A stretch of DNA of 64,000 bases from Micromonospora cremea (GTDB lineage Bacteria > Actinomycetota > Actinomycetes > Mycobacteriales > Micromonosporaceae): contig NZ_FSQT01000001.1 in assembly GCF_900143515.1 (NCBI RefSeq), positions 1,240,001 through 1,304,000 on the forward strand. Direction: 5' to 3'. The notes beneath the pieces were generated by a model that searched no databases, was not told the DNA's origin, and was given only the letters and a program-made list of their open reading frames with translations. The translations under genes were made by a program, and so were the position numbers. Each line of letters begins with the position of its first letter. The stretch's first letter is position 1. Of this stretch, positions 25,685-34,536 are shown in pieces.

Positions 25685-26359
25685 TCAGCTTTCGCCGGCG
25701 GTGATCAGGCCGGTCTCATAGGCGCAGATCACCGCTTGGGCGCGGTCTCGGAGGCCGAGCTTGGTCAGCACGTTGCTGACGTGGGTCTTCACGGTGTGCT
25801 CGCTCACCACCAGGGTCTGGGCGATCGCCGCGTTGGACAGGCCTCGGCCCAGCAGGCGCAGGGTCTCCCGTTCGCGTGTGGTGAGCACGCCGAGGCGGGC
25901 GTCGGGCGTGTCGGGCAGCCGGGTCGCACCGGGCCGGTGGCGGCCGGTGATGCCGGCGATGATCTGTCGGGTCACCGAGGGGGCCAGCAGCGAATCGCCG
26001 GCGGACACGACCCTGACGGCGTGGACGAGGTCGTCGCGGCGCACGTCCTTGAGCAGGAAACCGCTGGCACCGGCATAGAGCGCCTCGTAAATATAGTCGT
26101 CCTGATCAAAGGTGGTGAGCATGATCACTCGGCTGCCGGTGTCCGCACAGATGCGACGGGCGGCCTCGATGCCGTCCATCGTCGGCATTCGGATGTCCAG
26201 GAGCGCCACATCCGGCCGGTACTCCCGGACGGCGGCCACGGCCGCCTCGCCATCACCGGCTTCGGCAACGACGGTAATGTCCGGCTGGGCGTCAAGGATC
26301 ATGGAGAATCCGCTGCGCACAAGCTCTTGGTCGTCCGCGATCACCACCCGAATCGTCAC
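25685..26359 (-). CDS. NarL/LuxR-family response regulator
   Basis: This encodes a 224-residue DNA-binding response regulator. The receiver domain (1-120) has acidic residues in VIADDQELVR, phospho-Asp in VALLDIRMP (about 54), Thr in MLTTFD and Lys in FLLKDV. The LuxR HTH (about 155-215) reads LTTREREVL-like then LGRGLSNAAIAQTLVVSEHTVKTHVSNVLTKLGL. The GTG start overlaps the upstream kinase stop by 4 nt, so it is the cognate partner. Target genes are not evident, though the membrane protein at 27563 is adjacent. Confidence 0.93.
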   Translation of the reverse strand: MTIRVVIADDQELVRSGFSMILDAQPDITVVAEAGDGEAAVAAVREYRPDVALLDIRMPTMDGIEAARRICADTGSRVIMLTTFDQDDYIYEALYAGASGFLLKDVRRDDLVHAVRVVSAGDSLLAPSVTRQIIAGITGRHRPGATRLPDTPDARLGVLTTRERETLRLLGRGLSNAAIAQTLVVSEHTVKTHVSNVLTKLGLRDRAQAVICAYETGLITAGES

Positions 26360-27492
26360 GCCGGGAACGGTAGCCGAGCCTCGACGGTGAACCCGCGTCC
26401 ACCCACGCCCGGTCCGGTTCTCGCCGTACCGCCGCAGGCGGTCGCGCGTTCCCGGATGCCGACGAGGCCATGCCCGCCGCCCGGGCCGCCGGTTCCAACA
26501 CCGTCGTCGCTCACGGTGATCGTGAGGGCGTCGGGCGACCAGTCGAGGTCTACGTCGACCTTGCTGGCCGCCGCGTGCTTGACGGCATTGGTCAGGGCCT
26601 CCTGGACGATGCGGTACGCGGCCAGCTCCACGTCGGCCGACACCGCGCGCGGCTCGCCGGTCACCCGGAGGCTGGCCACCGGGACGCCGTCGATCAGCGG
26701 CGGCAGCTGGGCCAGGGTGGGCTGCGGCCCGCGGGGGCCGGCCTCCGAGCGCAGCAGGCCGAGCATGCCGCGCAGCTGCACCATGGCGTCGCGGCCGGCG
26801 GCGGCGATCGCGTCGAACGCCGCCTCGGCCCGGTGCGGGGCGGTGCGCACCGCAACCGGCCCCGCCTCGGCCTGCACGATCATGAGGCTCACCGCGTGGG
26901 ACAGCACGTCGTGCATCTCCCGGGCGATCCGGGCCCGCTCGCCCGCGGCGGCCCGATCGGCCTCGAACTCGCGCTCGCGCTCGGCCCGGAGTGCCCGGTC
27001 CTCTAGGACGGTCGCGCGTTCCTGGCGGGCGTGGCTGAGCCGACCCAGGACGTACGCGGTGAAGAAGACCAGGAAGGTGTAGAAGTACTCGCTCATGCGG
27101 TTGGTGTTGAACGCCACTCCTGCCGCCACACCTGGGAAGGTCGCGGCGAGCGCGCCCCAGCGCTGCCGGCGACCGCCGATTGCGGCGACCGTGTAGAGCG
27201 CGACCAGCCCGCCGTACGCGAGGGGCTGTCCTGGCGCGTCCACAGCTTTGCCCGCGATCGTGGCCAGTGCGACCACCACCAACACGGTGAACGGCACCCG
27301 CCTGCGCCAGATCAGCGGGATCGCCGTACCCGCGGTGAGCAGGTACGCCAGCAGCCCCGGTGTGCCGCCCGGCCGGGGAAACACGAACGGCAGTGACACC
27401 GCGACGAGGACGAACACGGTGATCGCAGCATCGACCGCGTACGGATTGGTGGTGCGCACGAAGCGGGCGAGCGACATCGCGACAGTATGCAT
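26356..27492 (-). CDS. NarL-type sensor histidine kinase
   Basis: This encodes a 378-residue membrane kinase. Four to five membrane segments lie in the first 150 residues (for example AVDAAITVFVLVAVSLPFVF, PFTVLVVVALATIAG). A coiled linker rich in Glu/Arg (155-185) leads to the HisKA_3 helix with ERARIAREMHDVLSHAVSLM (His194). The ATPase domain has EALTNAVKHA and DDGVGTGGPGGGHGLVGIRERA. It phosphorylates the coupled response regulator. ATG 27492 is chosen; ATG 27477 has no ribosome site. Confidence 0.92.
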   Translation of the reverse strand: MHTVAMSLARFVRTTNPYAVDAAITVFVLVAVSLPFVFPRPGGTPGLLAYLLTAGTAIPLIWRRRVPFTVLVVVALATIAGKAVDAPGQPLAYGGLVALYTVAAIGGRRQRWGALAATFPGVAAGVAFNTNRMSEYFYTFLVFFTAYVLGRLSHARQERATVLEDRALRAEREREFEADRAAAGERARIAREMHDVLSHAVSLMIVQAEAGPVAVRTAPHRAEAAFDAIAAAGRDAMVQLRGMLGLLRSEAGPRGPQPTLAQLPPLIDGVPVASLRVTGEPRAVSADVELAAYRIVQEALTNAVKHAAASKVDVDLDWSPDALTITVSDDGVGTGGPGGGHGLVGIRERATACGGTARTGPGVGGRGFTVEARLPFPA

Positions 27493-27518
27493 AGCCCCTT
27501 GAGCTCCTCCCCATGGGC

Positions 27519-27549
27519 AACCGATCCCCCCGGCCCGGGGGGATCGGTT
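27519..27549 (-). terminator. hairpin between membrane protein and kinase
   Basis: A perfect 13-bp stem (AACCGATCCCCCC 27519-27531, complement 27537-27549) with a GGCCC loop lies 13 nt after the membrane protein stop. It should separate that gene from the kinase/regulator pair. Confidence 0.75.
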
Positions 27550-27562
27550 CCGGACTCTGTGC

Positions 27563-28156
27563 TCAGGCGAGCGCGGGCACCGGGTTTGCCGGGGTGGCGG
27601 CGGCAGTGCCGCGGGCCAGCGGGAGGAAGGAGACCAGCAACAGGACCGCGCCCAGCGGAATCAGGTCCTTGTCGATGAACGGCGTGGCGAGGTCGGCCAG
27701 CACCAGGACCGGCGTCCACAGCTTGATCCGGCGCTGCACGGCGAGCAGGACGACCAGCGCGAGCTGGCCGAGATAGAAGGCGTAGGGCCCGAAGTCGTAG
27801 GCCAGCTGCGAGATTCCCGGCAGAGTGCGTACCTGGTGGACGATCATGCTCATGCCGTAGTTGTCGGTGGCCAGAAAGCCGGCTGCGATGTCGATCGAGA
27901 ACTGGATGATCAGCGCCACCGCTCCGAAAGTGCCGGCCGTGGCGCTCACCGTCGCCAGGACCCGGCCGCCAGCCATGCGGCGCATCTGCCAGAACGCAAA
28001 GATGAACGCGATGAGCGCGCCGAGGAACGCGAGGTGCCCGATGGTCCAGGCCGGGCCGGGACCACGAATGCCGTCCAGGCCGTCGACGAGACGGATGATC
28101 CCATAGCCCATGACCAGGACCGGAGCGGCGATGAAAGCCGGGCGGCGGAACTTCAT
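27563..28156 (-). CDS. six-helix membrane protein, unknown function
   Basis: This encodes a 197-residue integral membrane protein with about six hydrophobic segments (MKFRRPAFIAAPVLVMGYGIIRL, TIGHLAFLGALIAFIFAFWQM, TFGAVALIIQFSIDIAAGFLA, AFYLGQLALVVLLAVQ, LVLADLATPFI, LIPLGAVLLLVSFLPLARG). GAGGAGA precedes the ATG. I do not recognise a family. It lies upstream of the two-component genes and may be their target. Confidence 0.8.
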   Translation of the reverse strand: MKFRRPAFIAAPVLVMGYGIIRLVDGLDGIRGPGPAWTIGHLAFLGALIAFIFAFWQMRRMAGGRVLATVSATAGTFGAVALIIQFSIDIAAGFLATDNYGMSMIVHQVRTLPGISQLAYDFGPYAFYLGQLALVVLLAVQRRIKLWTPVLVLADLATPFIDKDLIPLGAVLLLVSFLPLARGTAAATPANPVPALA

Positions 28157-28430
28157 TGTGGTGTCTCCTCGGGGTGTTTGCGCCGTGTGTTCAACGTGAT
28201 CGAGCCTGCCGTTTCGCCGCCCCGCAAGCATCGCTCCGCCGGGCGATCTTGCCCGCACCCGGCACCTCCCTCGCACGCATGAGCGCCTCCTCCGCGCGGG
28301 CGAGACACCAGGCTCCGCGCGGCACCAACGATCCCGCTCGCCGGGTGTTGCGAGCGGGGCGGCATGGCGGGGATCGGAACGGGTACCCGGCGCTCCGGGA
28401 GGCGGGCGCCTCCGGGGGAGCGCGGATGTC

Positions 28431-29306
28431 ATGGGAGCTGTCGTCGGCCTGGTCGTCGTGGCCGTGGTCGTGGTGCTGGTGTTGTCGCTCAGCGTCCGGC
28501 TGGTGCAGCAGTACCAGCGCGGCATCGTGTTCCGGTTCGGCCGGGTGCTGGAGCGGGTCCGCCAGCCGGGCCTGCAACTGATCGTCCCGGTCGCCGACCG
28601 GATGGTGCGGGTCAGCATGCAGACCACCGTGATCGGCGTACCGCAGCAGGGCGCGATCACCCGGGACAACGTCACGCTCACCGTCGACGCGGTGGTCTAC
28701 TACCGGGTGGTGGACCCGGTGAAGGCGCTGGTGAACGTGCACGACTATCCCTCGGCGGTGCTCCAGGTCGCCCAGACCGCGCTGCGCTCGGTGATCGGGC
28801 GGGCCGACCTGGACACCGTGCTGGGCGACCGGGAACGGGTCAACGCCGAGCTGAAGTCCGTCATCGACGCGCCCACCGAGAAGCCGTGGGGCCTGCTCAT
28901 CGAGCGGGTGGAGGTCAAGGACGTCTCGCTGCCGGAAGGGATGAAGCGGTCGATGTCCCGGCAGGCCGAGGCGGAACGGGAACGCCGGGCCCGGGTGATC
29001 GCCGCGGACGGCGAGTTCCAGGCATCGCGACGCCTCGCCGACGCGTCCCGGGCGATGGAGGCCACTCCCGGTGCGTACCAGCTGCGTCTGTTGCAGACGG
29101 TGGTGGACGTGGCGGCGGAGAAGAACAGCACGCTGGTCATGCCGTTCCCGGTCGAGCTGTTGCGCTTCTTCGACCAGTTGGCCCCGCACGCCGCCGGGTC
29201 GGGACGGCCGGCGACACCCGCCGCGCCCGATCTGGGGCCGGTGACGGAGCAGGTGGCCACCGCCGCCGAACAGGGCGACGACCACCCGGAAGCCTCGGGG
29301 CGCTGA
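28431..29306 (+). CDS. SPFH-domain (slipin/stomatin-like) membrane protein
   Basis: This encodes a 291-residue protein. One N-terminal membrane helix (GLVVVAVVVVLVLSLSVRLV) is followed by an SPFH/Band 7 domain: QQYQRGIVFRFGRVLERVRQPGLQLIVP, ITRDNVTLTVDAVVYYRVVDP, QTALRSVIGRADLDTVL, GLLIERVEVKDVSLPEGMKR. A helical region (MSRQAEAERERRARVI) and QTVVDVAAEKNSTLVMPFPVELLRF close the stomatin core. GGGGAG lies about 10 nt before the ATG. Such proteins oligomerise in membrane microdomains, often with NfeD or other membrane partners. Here the neighbour is an MscS-like protein 79 nt downstream. Confidence 0.93.
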   Translation: MGAVVGLVVVAVVVVLVLSLSVRLVQQYQRGIVFRFGRVLERVRQPGLQLIVPVADRMVRVSMQTTVIGVPQQGAITRDNVTLTVDAVVYYRVVDPVKALVNVHDYPSAVLQVAQTALRSVIGRADLDTVLGDRERVNAELKSVIDAPTEKPWGLLIERVEVKDVSLPEGMKRSMSRQAEAERERRARVIAADGEFQASRRLADASRAMEATPGAYQLRLLQTVVDVAAEKNSTLVMPFPVELLRFFDQLAPHAAGSGRPATPAAPDLGPVTEQVATAAEQGDDHPEASGR

Positions 29307-29385
29307 GCGGCCGGCGTTTCCGCGCATGTCGGCGGGGGTAGGTCGGGGCCGACCGTCCCGGCTGCCCCGCATGGAGGAAAACCCG

Positions 29386-30465
29386 ATGAGTGACAACGTC
29401 AGCGACGCGGTGGGCGACGCCCTCCGCTCGGTGATGCTCTTCCTGCCCAAGGCCGTCGCCTTTCTGGCGATCCTGGTGGCGGGATGGCTGATCGCCAAGG
29501 CCGTGCTCAAAATTATCGAGAAGGTGCTGGAACGGGTGGGCTTCGACCGCGCCGTCGAACGCGGCGGCGTCCGTCGGGCGCTGAGCCGCTCCCGGTACGA
29601 CGCCAGCGACATCGTGGCGAAGCTCGTCTACTACGCGGTGCTGCTGCTCACCCTTCAGCTCGCCTTCGGCATCTGGGGCCCGAACCCGATCTCCGACCTG
29701 ATCGCCGCGGTGATCTCGTGGTTGCCCCGCGCCTTCGTCGCGATCGTCATCGTCGTGGTCGCCGCCGCCATCGCCAACGCCGTCAAGGACATCATCAGTG
29801 GCGCGCTCGGCGGGCTGTCGTATGGCCAGGTGCTGGCCGGCATCGCCTCGGTGTTCATCCTCGGCCTCGGTGTCATCGCCGCGTTGAACCAGATCGGCGT
29901 GGCCACCGCGGTCACCACGCCTGTGCTGATCGCCGTGCTGGCCACCGTCGGCGGCATCCTCGTCGTCGGGGTCGGCGGCGGCCTGATCCGTCCGATGCAG
30001 AGCCGCTGGGAGACGTGGCTGAGCCGTGCGGAGCAGGAGTCGCAGCTGATCGCCACGCACGCCCGCGCCTACCGGGCGGGCCGCCGGGACACCGAGGCCG
30101 AACTGGCCCGGCAGTCGACCGCCGGCTCCGACCCGGAGGCCACCCAGGTGGTCACCCGCCCGGTCGACCCGGACGCCACCCAGGTGGTGCGTCCCTCAGC
30201 CGACGCGGACGCCACCCAGGTGGTCACCCGGGGCGTCGATGCCGAGACGTCGCCGGTGCTCACCCGGGCTCCGGTCGACGACACGACGCAGGTGGTCCCT
30301 CGGCCGGCCGACCCGGACGCGACGCAGGGGGTCGGCCGCGGCGTCGACGCCGAAGCCACCCAGGTGGTGAGCACCGGCACCGACCGCGTGGCGCCCGACC
30401 AGCGAACCAGCGACGACAGCGAGACCACCACGGTCATTCCGCCGGTCGACCCGCACCGTCGCTGA
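29386..30465 (+). CDS. MscS-like TM-helix protein with repetitive ATQVV tail
   Basis: This encodes a 359-residue protein. Residues 1-210 hold about five membrane helices in the pattern of the conserved-TM-helix / small mechanosensitive channel family (AVAFLAILVAGWLIAKAVLKIIEKVLERVGFDRAVERGG, ISDLIAAVISWLPRAFVAIVIVVVAAAIANAVKDIISGAL). No MscS beta domain follows, so channel activity is not assured. The cytoplasmic tail (about 245-350) repeats a 12-14 residue unit with (E/D)ATQVV about seven times, and ends SETTTVIPPVD. ATG 29386 follows GGAGG. It is downstream of the SPFH gene, suggesting a membrane-domain complex. Confidence 0.88.
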   Translation: MSDNVSDAVGDALRSVMLFLPKAVAFLAILVAGWLIAKAVLKIIEKVLERVGFDRAVERGGVRRALSRSRYDASDIVAKLVYYAVLLLTLQLAFGIWGPNPISDLIAAVISWLPRAFVAIVIVVVAAAIANAVKDIISGALGGLSYGQVLAGIASVFILGLGVIAALNQIGVATAVTTPVLIAVLATVGGILVVGVGGGLIRPMQSRWETWLSRAEQESQLIATHARAYRAGRRDTEAELARQSTAGSDPEATQVVTRPVDPDATQVVRPSADADATQVVTRGVDAETSPVLTRAPVDDTTQVVPRPADPDATQGVGRGVDAEATQVVSTGTDRVAPDQRTSDDSETTTVIPPVDPHRR

Positions 30466-30478
30466 CGACGAGCGGGAC

Positions 30479-30512
30479 AGCGGGGCGGGGTCCGCGAGGC
30501 TCCCGCCCCGCT
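30479..30512 (+). terminator. hairpin terminator after the MscS-like gene
   Basis: Perfect 11-bp arms AGCGGGGCGGG (30479-30489) and CCCGCCCCGCT (30502-30512) begin 13 nt after the stop, with a 12-nt loop. Confidence 0.75.
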
Positions 30513-30674
30513 TCGCGTCGTCCGCCGCGCCGAAAGCGCTGGCCGGCGCCGCGCGGCGCGTCTAGCATTTCCGGCATGACCTGGCGACATTGATCCAATA
30601 CCCTAGGCCAATCCCGTGGGCCACCGCGGGCACCGCACGTCCGGTGTCCGTCTCCACTCCCACGGGAAGGCCTC

Positions 30675-31970
30675 ATGACCCGCATCGCCGCACGCGTGCC
30701 CGACCCGCCGGTCCGCCGGCTGACGATCACCCTCTACGGGTACGCGTTCCTCAGCGACCTCGTCCTGCTCTACCCGGTGTACGCGCTGCTCTTCGCCGAC
30801 ACCGGGCTGTCGGTGGGGCAGATCTCCTCGCTCTTCGTCATCTGGTCGGCCGCCGGCATTCTGTTCGAGGTGCCCTCCGGCGCCTGGGCCGACGCGGTGT
30901 CCCGCCGGCTGCTGCTGCGCCTCGCTCCGCTGGTGACCGCCGCCGCGTACGCCCTCTGGGTCGTGGTTCCGTCGTACCCGGCGTTCGCGGTCGGGTTCCT
31001 GCTCTGGGGCGCCGGCGGAGCGTTGGTCTCCGGCGCCCTGGAGGCGCTGGTCTGGACCGAACTGGACCGGCTCGGGGCGGTCGGACGGTTTCCCCGGGTG
31101 CTCGGCCGCGCCCGAACGGCCGGTGTGCTGGGCGTGCTGGTCTCCGGGGTGCTCGCCGGCCCGGTGCTCGCCGCCGGCGGCTACCCGGCGGTCGGCGTGG
31201 CCAGCGTGCTCGCCTGTCTGCTCGCCGCCGCTGTCGCCGCCTGCTTCCCGGAGCACCGTCCACCGTCGACCGCGCCCGCCGTTGCCGGAGAGCGCGACCC
31301 GGAAGCACCGTCCGGTGTGGACGCTGACGATCCGGGCTGGTGGGACACGCTGTGCGCGGGGGTGGCGCAGGTCCGCGCACATCCGCCGGTACGCGCCACC
31401 GTGCTGCTGGTCGCGGTGGTGGCCGCCGACTGGGGCGCCCTGGACGAGTACACCCCGCTGCTGGCCCTGGACACCGGCGTCGGGGCGCAGGTCGTGCCGC
31501 TGCTGCTCCTGCTGCTCTGGGCCGGGGTGACCACCGGCGGGCTGCTCGCCCCGGCGGGGGAGCGGCTGAGCGGGCTCGGCTACGCCGCCCTGCTGGTCGT
31601 CGTCGCCGGTGCGCTGGCCGGGGGAGCGCTCATCGCGCACCCGGCCGGGTTCGTGCTGCTCGCGGTGGCGTTCGGGGCCGCGCAACTGGCCACCGTGCTG
31701 GCCGACGCGCGGCTCCAGGCGCGGATCACCGGGAGCAGCCGCGCCACCGTCACCTCGCTCGCCGGGATGGCCACCGACGTGCTGATCATCGTGACCTACA
31801 TCGGCTACGGTCTCGTCGCCACGGCGGCCGGCAACGCGGTGGCGTTCGCGGTGGCGGCCGGACCGTACCTCATCGTGGCGCTGGTGCTGGTGGCCCGCCG
31901 CCGGCGCCGCACGGCCAGCGCGGGCGCGCGCGGCGGCAGCGCGGCGGTCGGCGCACGCGGCCCGAAGTGA
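30675..31970 (+). CDS. MFS transporter
   Basis: This encodes a 431-residue polytopic protein with 12 predicted helices. TLYGYAFLSDLVLLYPVYALLF is TM1; FEVPSGAWADAVSRRLLLRLAP is the MFS loop-2 motif with Asp and Arg; a central Pro-rich loop (about 195-225) separates the halves. It closely follows the pattern of actinobacterial drug/metabolite exporters of unknown substrate. GGAAGGCC precedes the ATG. It is transcribed alone, between two terminators. Confidence 0.9.
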   Translation: MTRIAARVPDPPVRRLTITLYGYAFLSDLVLLYPVYALLFADTGLSVGQISSLFVIWSAAGILFEVPSGAWADAVSRRLLLRLAPLVTAAAYALWVVVPSYPAFAVGFLLWGAGGALVSGALEALVWTELDRLGAVGRFPRVLGRARTAGVLGVLVSGVLAGPVLAAGGYPAVGVASVLACLLAAAVAACFPEHRPPSTAPAVAGERDPEAPSGVDADDPGWWDTLCAGVAQVRAHPPVRATVLLVAVVAADWGALDEYTPLLALDTGVGAQVVPLLLLLLWAGVTTGGLLAPAGERLSGLGYAALLVVVAGALAGGALIAHPAGFVLLAVAFGAAQLATVLADARLQARITGSSRATVTSLAGMATDVLIIVTYIGYGLVATAAGNAVAFAVAAGPYLIVALVLVARRRRRTASAGARGGSAAVGARGPK

Positions 31971-31993
31971 CCGGGGCGACGTGCGGTACGAGC

Positions 31994-32022
31994 CCGGCGG
32001 CGGTCGCACCGACCGCCGCCGG
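31994..32022. terminator. bidirectional hairpin between MFS and VOC genes
   Basis: Perfect 12-bp arms CCGGCGGCGGTC (31994-32005) and GACCGCCGCCGG (32011-32022) with a 5-nt loop lie between convergent stops. Confidence 0.8.
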
Positions 32023-32030
32023 ACCCCGGC

Positions 32031-32417
32031 TCAACCGTGCATGTGCAGGAACGACCACTGGTGGCCGTCGAGGTCACGGAAGCCGCGCATGTACAGCCGG
32101 CCGTCGGTCGTCCCCGGCCCGAGCGACTCCCCGCCTGCCACCGCTGCCCGGTCGACCAGCTCGTCGACCTGCTCCCGGCTCTCCGCCGTCAGCCCCACGA
32201 TGACCTCCCGGTTGCTCGCCGTGTCCGTCACGGCGACCCCGGTGTACTCCTCGAAGGCCGAGCGGAGGTGCAACATCAGCCGGGTGCTGTCGGAGATCGT
32301 GAGTGCCAGGCTGTCGCCCTCCAGCTCGGCCTGCTCGCTGGTGAAGCCGAGCGCCCGGTAGAACTCGGCGGCGGTGGTCAGGTCACGCACCGGAAGATTG
32401 ATGAATGTCATGGTCAT
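32031..32417 (-). CDS. VOC family protein (glyoxalase/bleomycin-resistance-like)
   Basis: This encodes a 128-residue protein with the VOC pairing: INLPVRDLTTAAEFYRALGF in the first module and YMRGFRDLDGHQWSFLHM in the second (the final Glu of glyoxalase I is replaced by Gln-Trp-Ser). ATG at 32417 or 32411; CGGAGA precedes the first. It may bind or sequester a small ligand; function not established. Confidence 0.87.
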   Translation of the reverse strand: MTMTFINLPVRDLTTAAEFYRALGFTSEQAELEGDSLALTISDSTRLMLHLRSAFEEYTGVAVTDTASNREVIVGLTAESREQVDELVDRAAVAGGESLGPGTTDGRLYMRGFRDLDGHQWSFLHMHG

Positions 32418-32567
32418 CCGTGGTCTCCGTCCGATTCCAGCGGAGAAGCCGCCGCCGCAGCGCTGACCGGGCCTCCGCAGACCGCGGGCCTGGGCGTGCG
32501 ACGGTGAGGTGCGGCGCAGGACTACGCCACCGTCATCCTACGACCGAACCGGCCGTCGGGGCGGCCG

Positions 32568-32987
32568 TCAGGGCTGTTCGCCGTCGAGGTAGACCCACCG
32601 GCCGTCCTCGCGGACGAACCGGCTGCGTTCGGTCAGCGTGCCCGGGCGCCCCGCGTCCCGGTAGTGGGCGTGGAAGGTGACGGTGCCGGCGGTGTCGAGC
32701 AGGCCGCCCCGCTCGGTCTCGACGACCTCCAGGCGGGTCCACCGCTGCCCCGGGTCGAGCTCCAGCCGGGCCGGCCGGGTCGAGGAGTGCCAGCTGCGCA
32801 GCAGGTGGCCGGTCTCGCCGAGGGCGAAGGCGCTGAACCGGGAGCGCATCAGCGCCTCGGCGGTCTGCGCCTGCGCCACACCGCCGTGTACCGGCGCGCA
32901 GCAGTCGGCGTACGCCTGACCGGAGCCGCACGGGCAGGCCCGTCCCGTCGTCGCGTCCGCCCGCCGGCGCCCCGCTCCCTTGCCCAC
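32568..32987 (-). CDS. YchJ/UPF0225 family SEC-C zinc protein
   Basis: This encodes a 139-residue protein from the GTG at 32987. Residues 15-35 are a SEC-C zinc motif (CPCGSGQAYADCCAPVHGG). The YchJ core follows: AEALMRSRFSAFALGETGHLLRSWHSSTRP, then LDPGQRWTRLEVV, FHAHYRDAGRPGTLTERSRFVREDGRWVYLDG. Length is normal for the family. Function of YchJ is not established. Longer in-frame readings upstream are unsupported. Confidence 0.9.
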   Translation of the reverse strand: MGKGAGRRRADATTGRACPCGSGQAYADCCAPVHGGVAQAQTAEALMRSRFSAFALGETGHLLRSWHSSTRPARLELDPGQRWTRLEVVETERGGLLDTAGTVTFHAHYRDAGRPGTLTERSRFVREDGRWVYLDGEQP

Positions 32988-33117
32988 GTCGCCATCCTGC
33001 CGCACCACCTGCCGGCGCCGGGCACCGACCGTCGCCAGGGCGTGTCTCAGAAGTGCTGGCTGGCCATCGACCAGGGGCTGATTCCGCGATCGGGACCTTC
33101 GGCAGTCGAAGACCACG

Positions 33118-33948
33118 TCAGGTCCGGGGCGGCTCCGTGGGAAGGCGCAGCGTTCGCAGGTATTCGCCGGGAGTCGTGAAGACGGCGGAGCGGAAGTCGT
33201 TGACCAGGTGCGACTGATCGGCGTAGCCGAGGCGGGCCGCGATCTCGGCTGCGCAGCCCGCGCCGTTCGTCGCGAACTGCCGGGCGACCTCCTGGAGCCG
33301 TACCCACCGCCTGACCCACGCCGGACCACGACCGATCGTCTCCCGCAGGGCCCGTTGCACGGTCCGCGCCGACGGGCTGGCCGGCAGCGGGTCACCTCGG
33401 ACGATCGCGGCCACCACATCGTTGGCGAGCAGTTGTCTCGGGGTCAAGGGTCGTTCGGCGGCCATCTCGCCGATGAGCGTGGTCGCTCGGGCGATCCGGG
33501 ACTCGACGCCCGGTGCGCCGGCGACCGCCCGCATCAGCGCGTACAGCCGGGCGTCCAGTTCGGGAACGACCGGAAGTGTCCGGTCGGCGACCGCCTCGGG
33601 GGTCAGGTCGCTCACGACGGCGAGTCCGGCCGGGCGGAGCCGGATCGCGAACACGGTGCCCCACCCGGCGATCTCGCGCGTCCACGCCCTCCGGTGGACC
33701 CCGGTCACGACGAGTTCGGCGGGGACGTGCCCGGCCTCGACGGTGAGGGTCACCGCCGGATCGGTGATGATCTGCTGCTCGATGCGCTCTGCGCTGGGAA
33801 GGTTCCACGCCACGGTCCAGAAATGGTCGACCAGCGCGGCGACGGAGGCATCGGCTTCGTGGATCGTGGCCGAGTAGCGCGCGAGATTCTTCGGGTGCAG
33901 GACACCCGACCGGTCGGTCTGTCCGATCGGCCGCGGCGTGTTCGTCAT
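33118..33948 (-). CDS. AraC family transcriptional regulator
   Basis: This encodes a 276-residue regulator. The N-terminal sensing domain (about 1-150: FWTVAWNLPSAERIEQQIITDPAVTLTVEAG, TREIAGWGTVFAIRLRPAG) is of the type preceding AraC helices in actinobacteria. The C-terminal double HTH (about 190-276) reads SARTVQRALRETIGRGPAWVRRWVRLQEVARQF and ARLGYADQSHLVNDFRSAVFTTPGEYLR. Start at ATG 33948. It is divergent from the DUF6157 gene (70-bp gap), a likely target. Confidence 0.88.
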   Translation of the reverse strand: MTNTPRPIGQTDRSGVLHPKNLARYSATIHEADASVAALVDHFWTVAWNLPSAERIEQQIITDPAVTLTVEAGHVPAELVVTGVHRRAWTREIAGWGTVFAIRLRPAGLAVVSDLTPEAVADRTLPVVPELDARLYALMRAVAGAPGVESRIARATTLIGEMAAERPLTPRQLLANDVVAAIVRGDPLPASPSARTVQRALRETIGRGPAWVRRWVRLQEVARQFATNGAGCAAEIAARLGYADQSHLVNDFRSAVFTTPGEYLRTLRLPTEPPRT

Positions 33949-34018
33949 GGCGCCAGGCTGACAGCCCGTGTCGCGAATCTCCAAGACCCTCCGTGCCACT
34001 GCGGAGAGGATGGCGTCC

Positions 34019-34450
34019 ATGCACAGCACCAACTACGTGGACACCTTCATCCAGGTCGCCGAGGACAGCACGGCGTCGAGCGCTGCCGCTCCGCCGGCGC
34101 GGGCCACGCCCGGTATCGCGGAGCTCACGTTCCGGATGATCTTCGAAGCGCCATACCGCTACACCTCGGACGAGGTGGTCTTCACCGTCTGGGCCGAGCG
34201 GCGTGGGATACCAGAGGCCGAGCGTGCGGCCGCGAGGGAGGAGTTCTTCGCCAAGGGTCAGCCGTGCCTGCGTGCGAGCGACCTCGGCAAGCGGTACGGC
34301 TGGGGCGTCCACGCGGACTCCGCCGGCCGGGTCGCGCTGGTGCCCCTGGGCTCGACCGAGTACGCGCAGCTGGCCGGTGGCGGCGCAGCGGACGGACGGT
34401 CCGTCACCGTGACCCGTGCCATGCGCACCAGCCGGCGAGGTAGCCGGTAG
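34019..34450 (+). CDS. DUF6157 family protein
   Basis: This encodes a 143-residue soluble protein. ATG 34019 follows GGAGAGG by 9 nt. The sequence matches the DUF6157 pattern along its length: STNYVDTFIQVAEDS at the N-terminus, MIFEAPYRYTSDEVVFTVWAER, EFFAKGQPCLRASDLGKRYGWGVH and HADSAGRVALVPLGSTEYAQL. No catalytic motif is recognised; the fold and role are unknown. It may be under the divergent AraC regulator. Confidence 0.87.
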   Translation: MHSTNYVDTFIQVAEDSTASSAAAPPARATPGIAELTFRMIFEAPYRYTSDEVVFTVWAERRGIPEAERAAAREEFFAKGQPCLRASDLGKRYGWGVHADSAGRVALVPLGSTEYAQLAGGGAADGRSVTVTRAMRTSRRGSR

Positions 34451-34536
34451 GTCGTTGGCGTCAGACCGCGGTCCACCGGGTTTGCGCCCATGGCCAGCCA
34501 GGGCCGATCTGAACCCTCCGACGGTTGAAGATCAAG

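Noticed and set aside
28191..29612. 473-residue minus-strand frame over the SPFH gene
   Set aside because: It is a mirror of the SPFH coding strand with His/Arg/Gly-rich composition and no start site.
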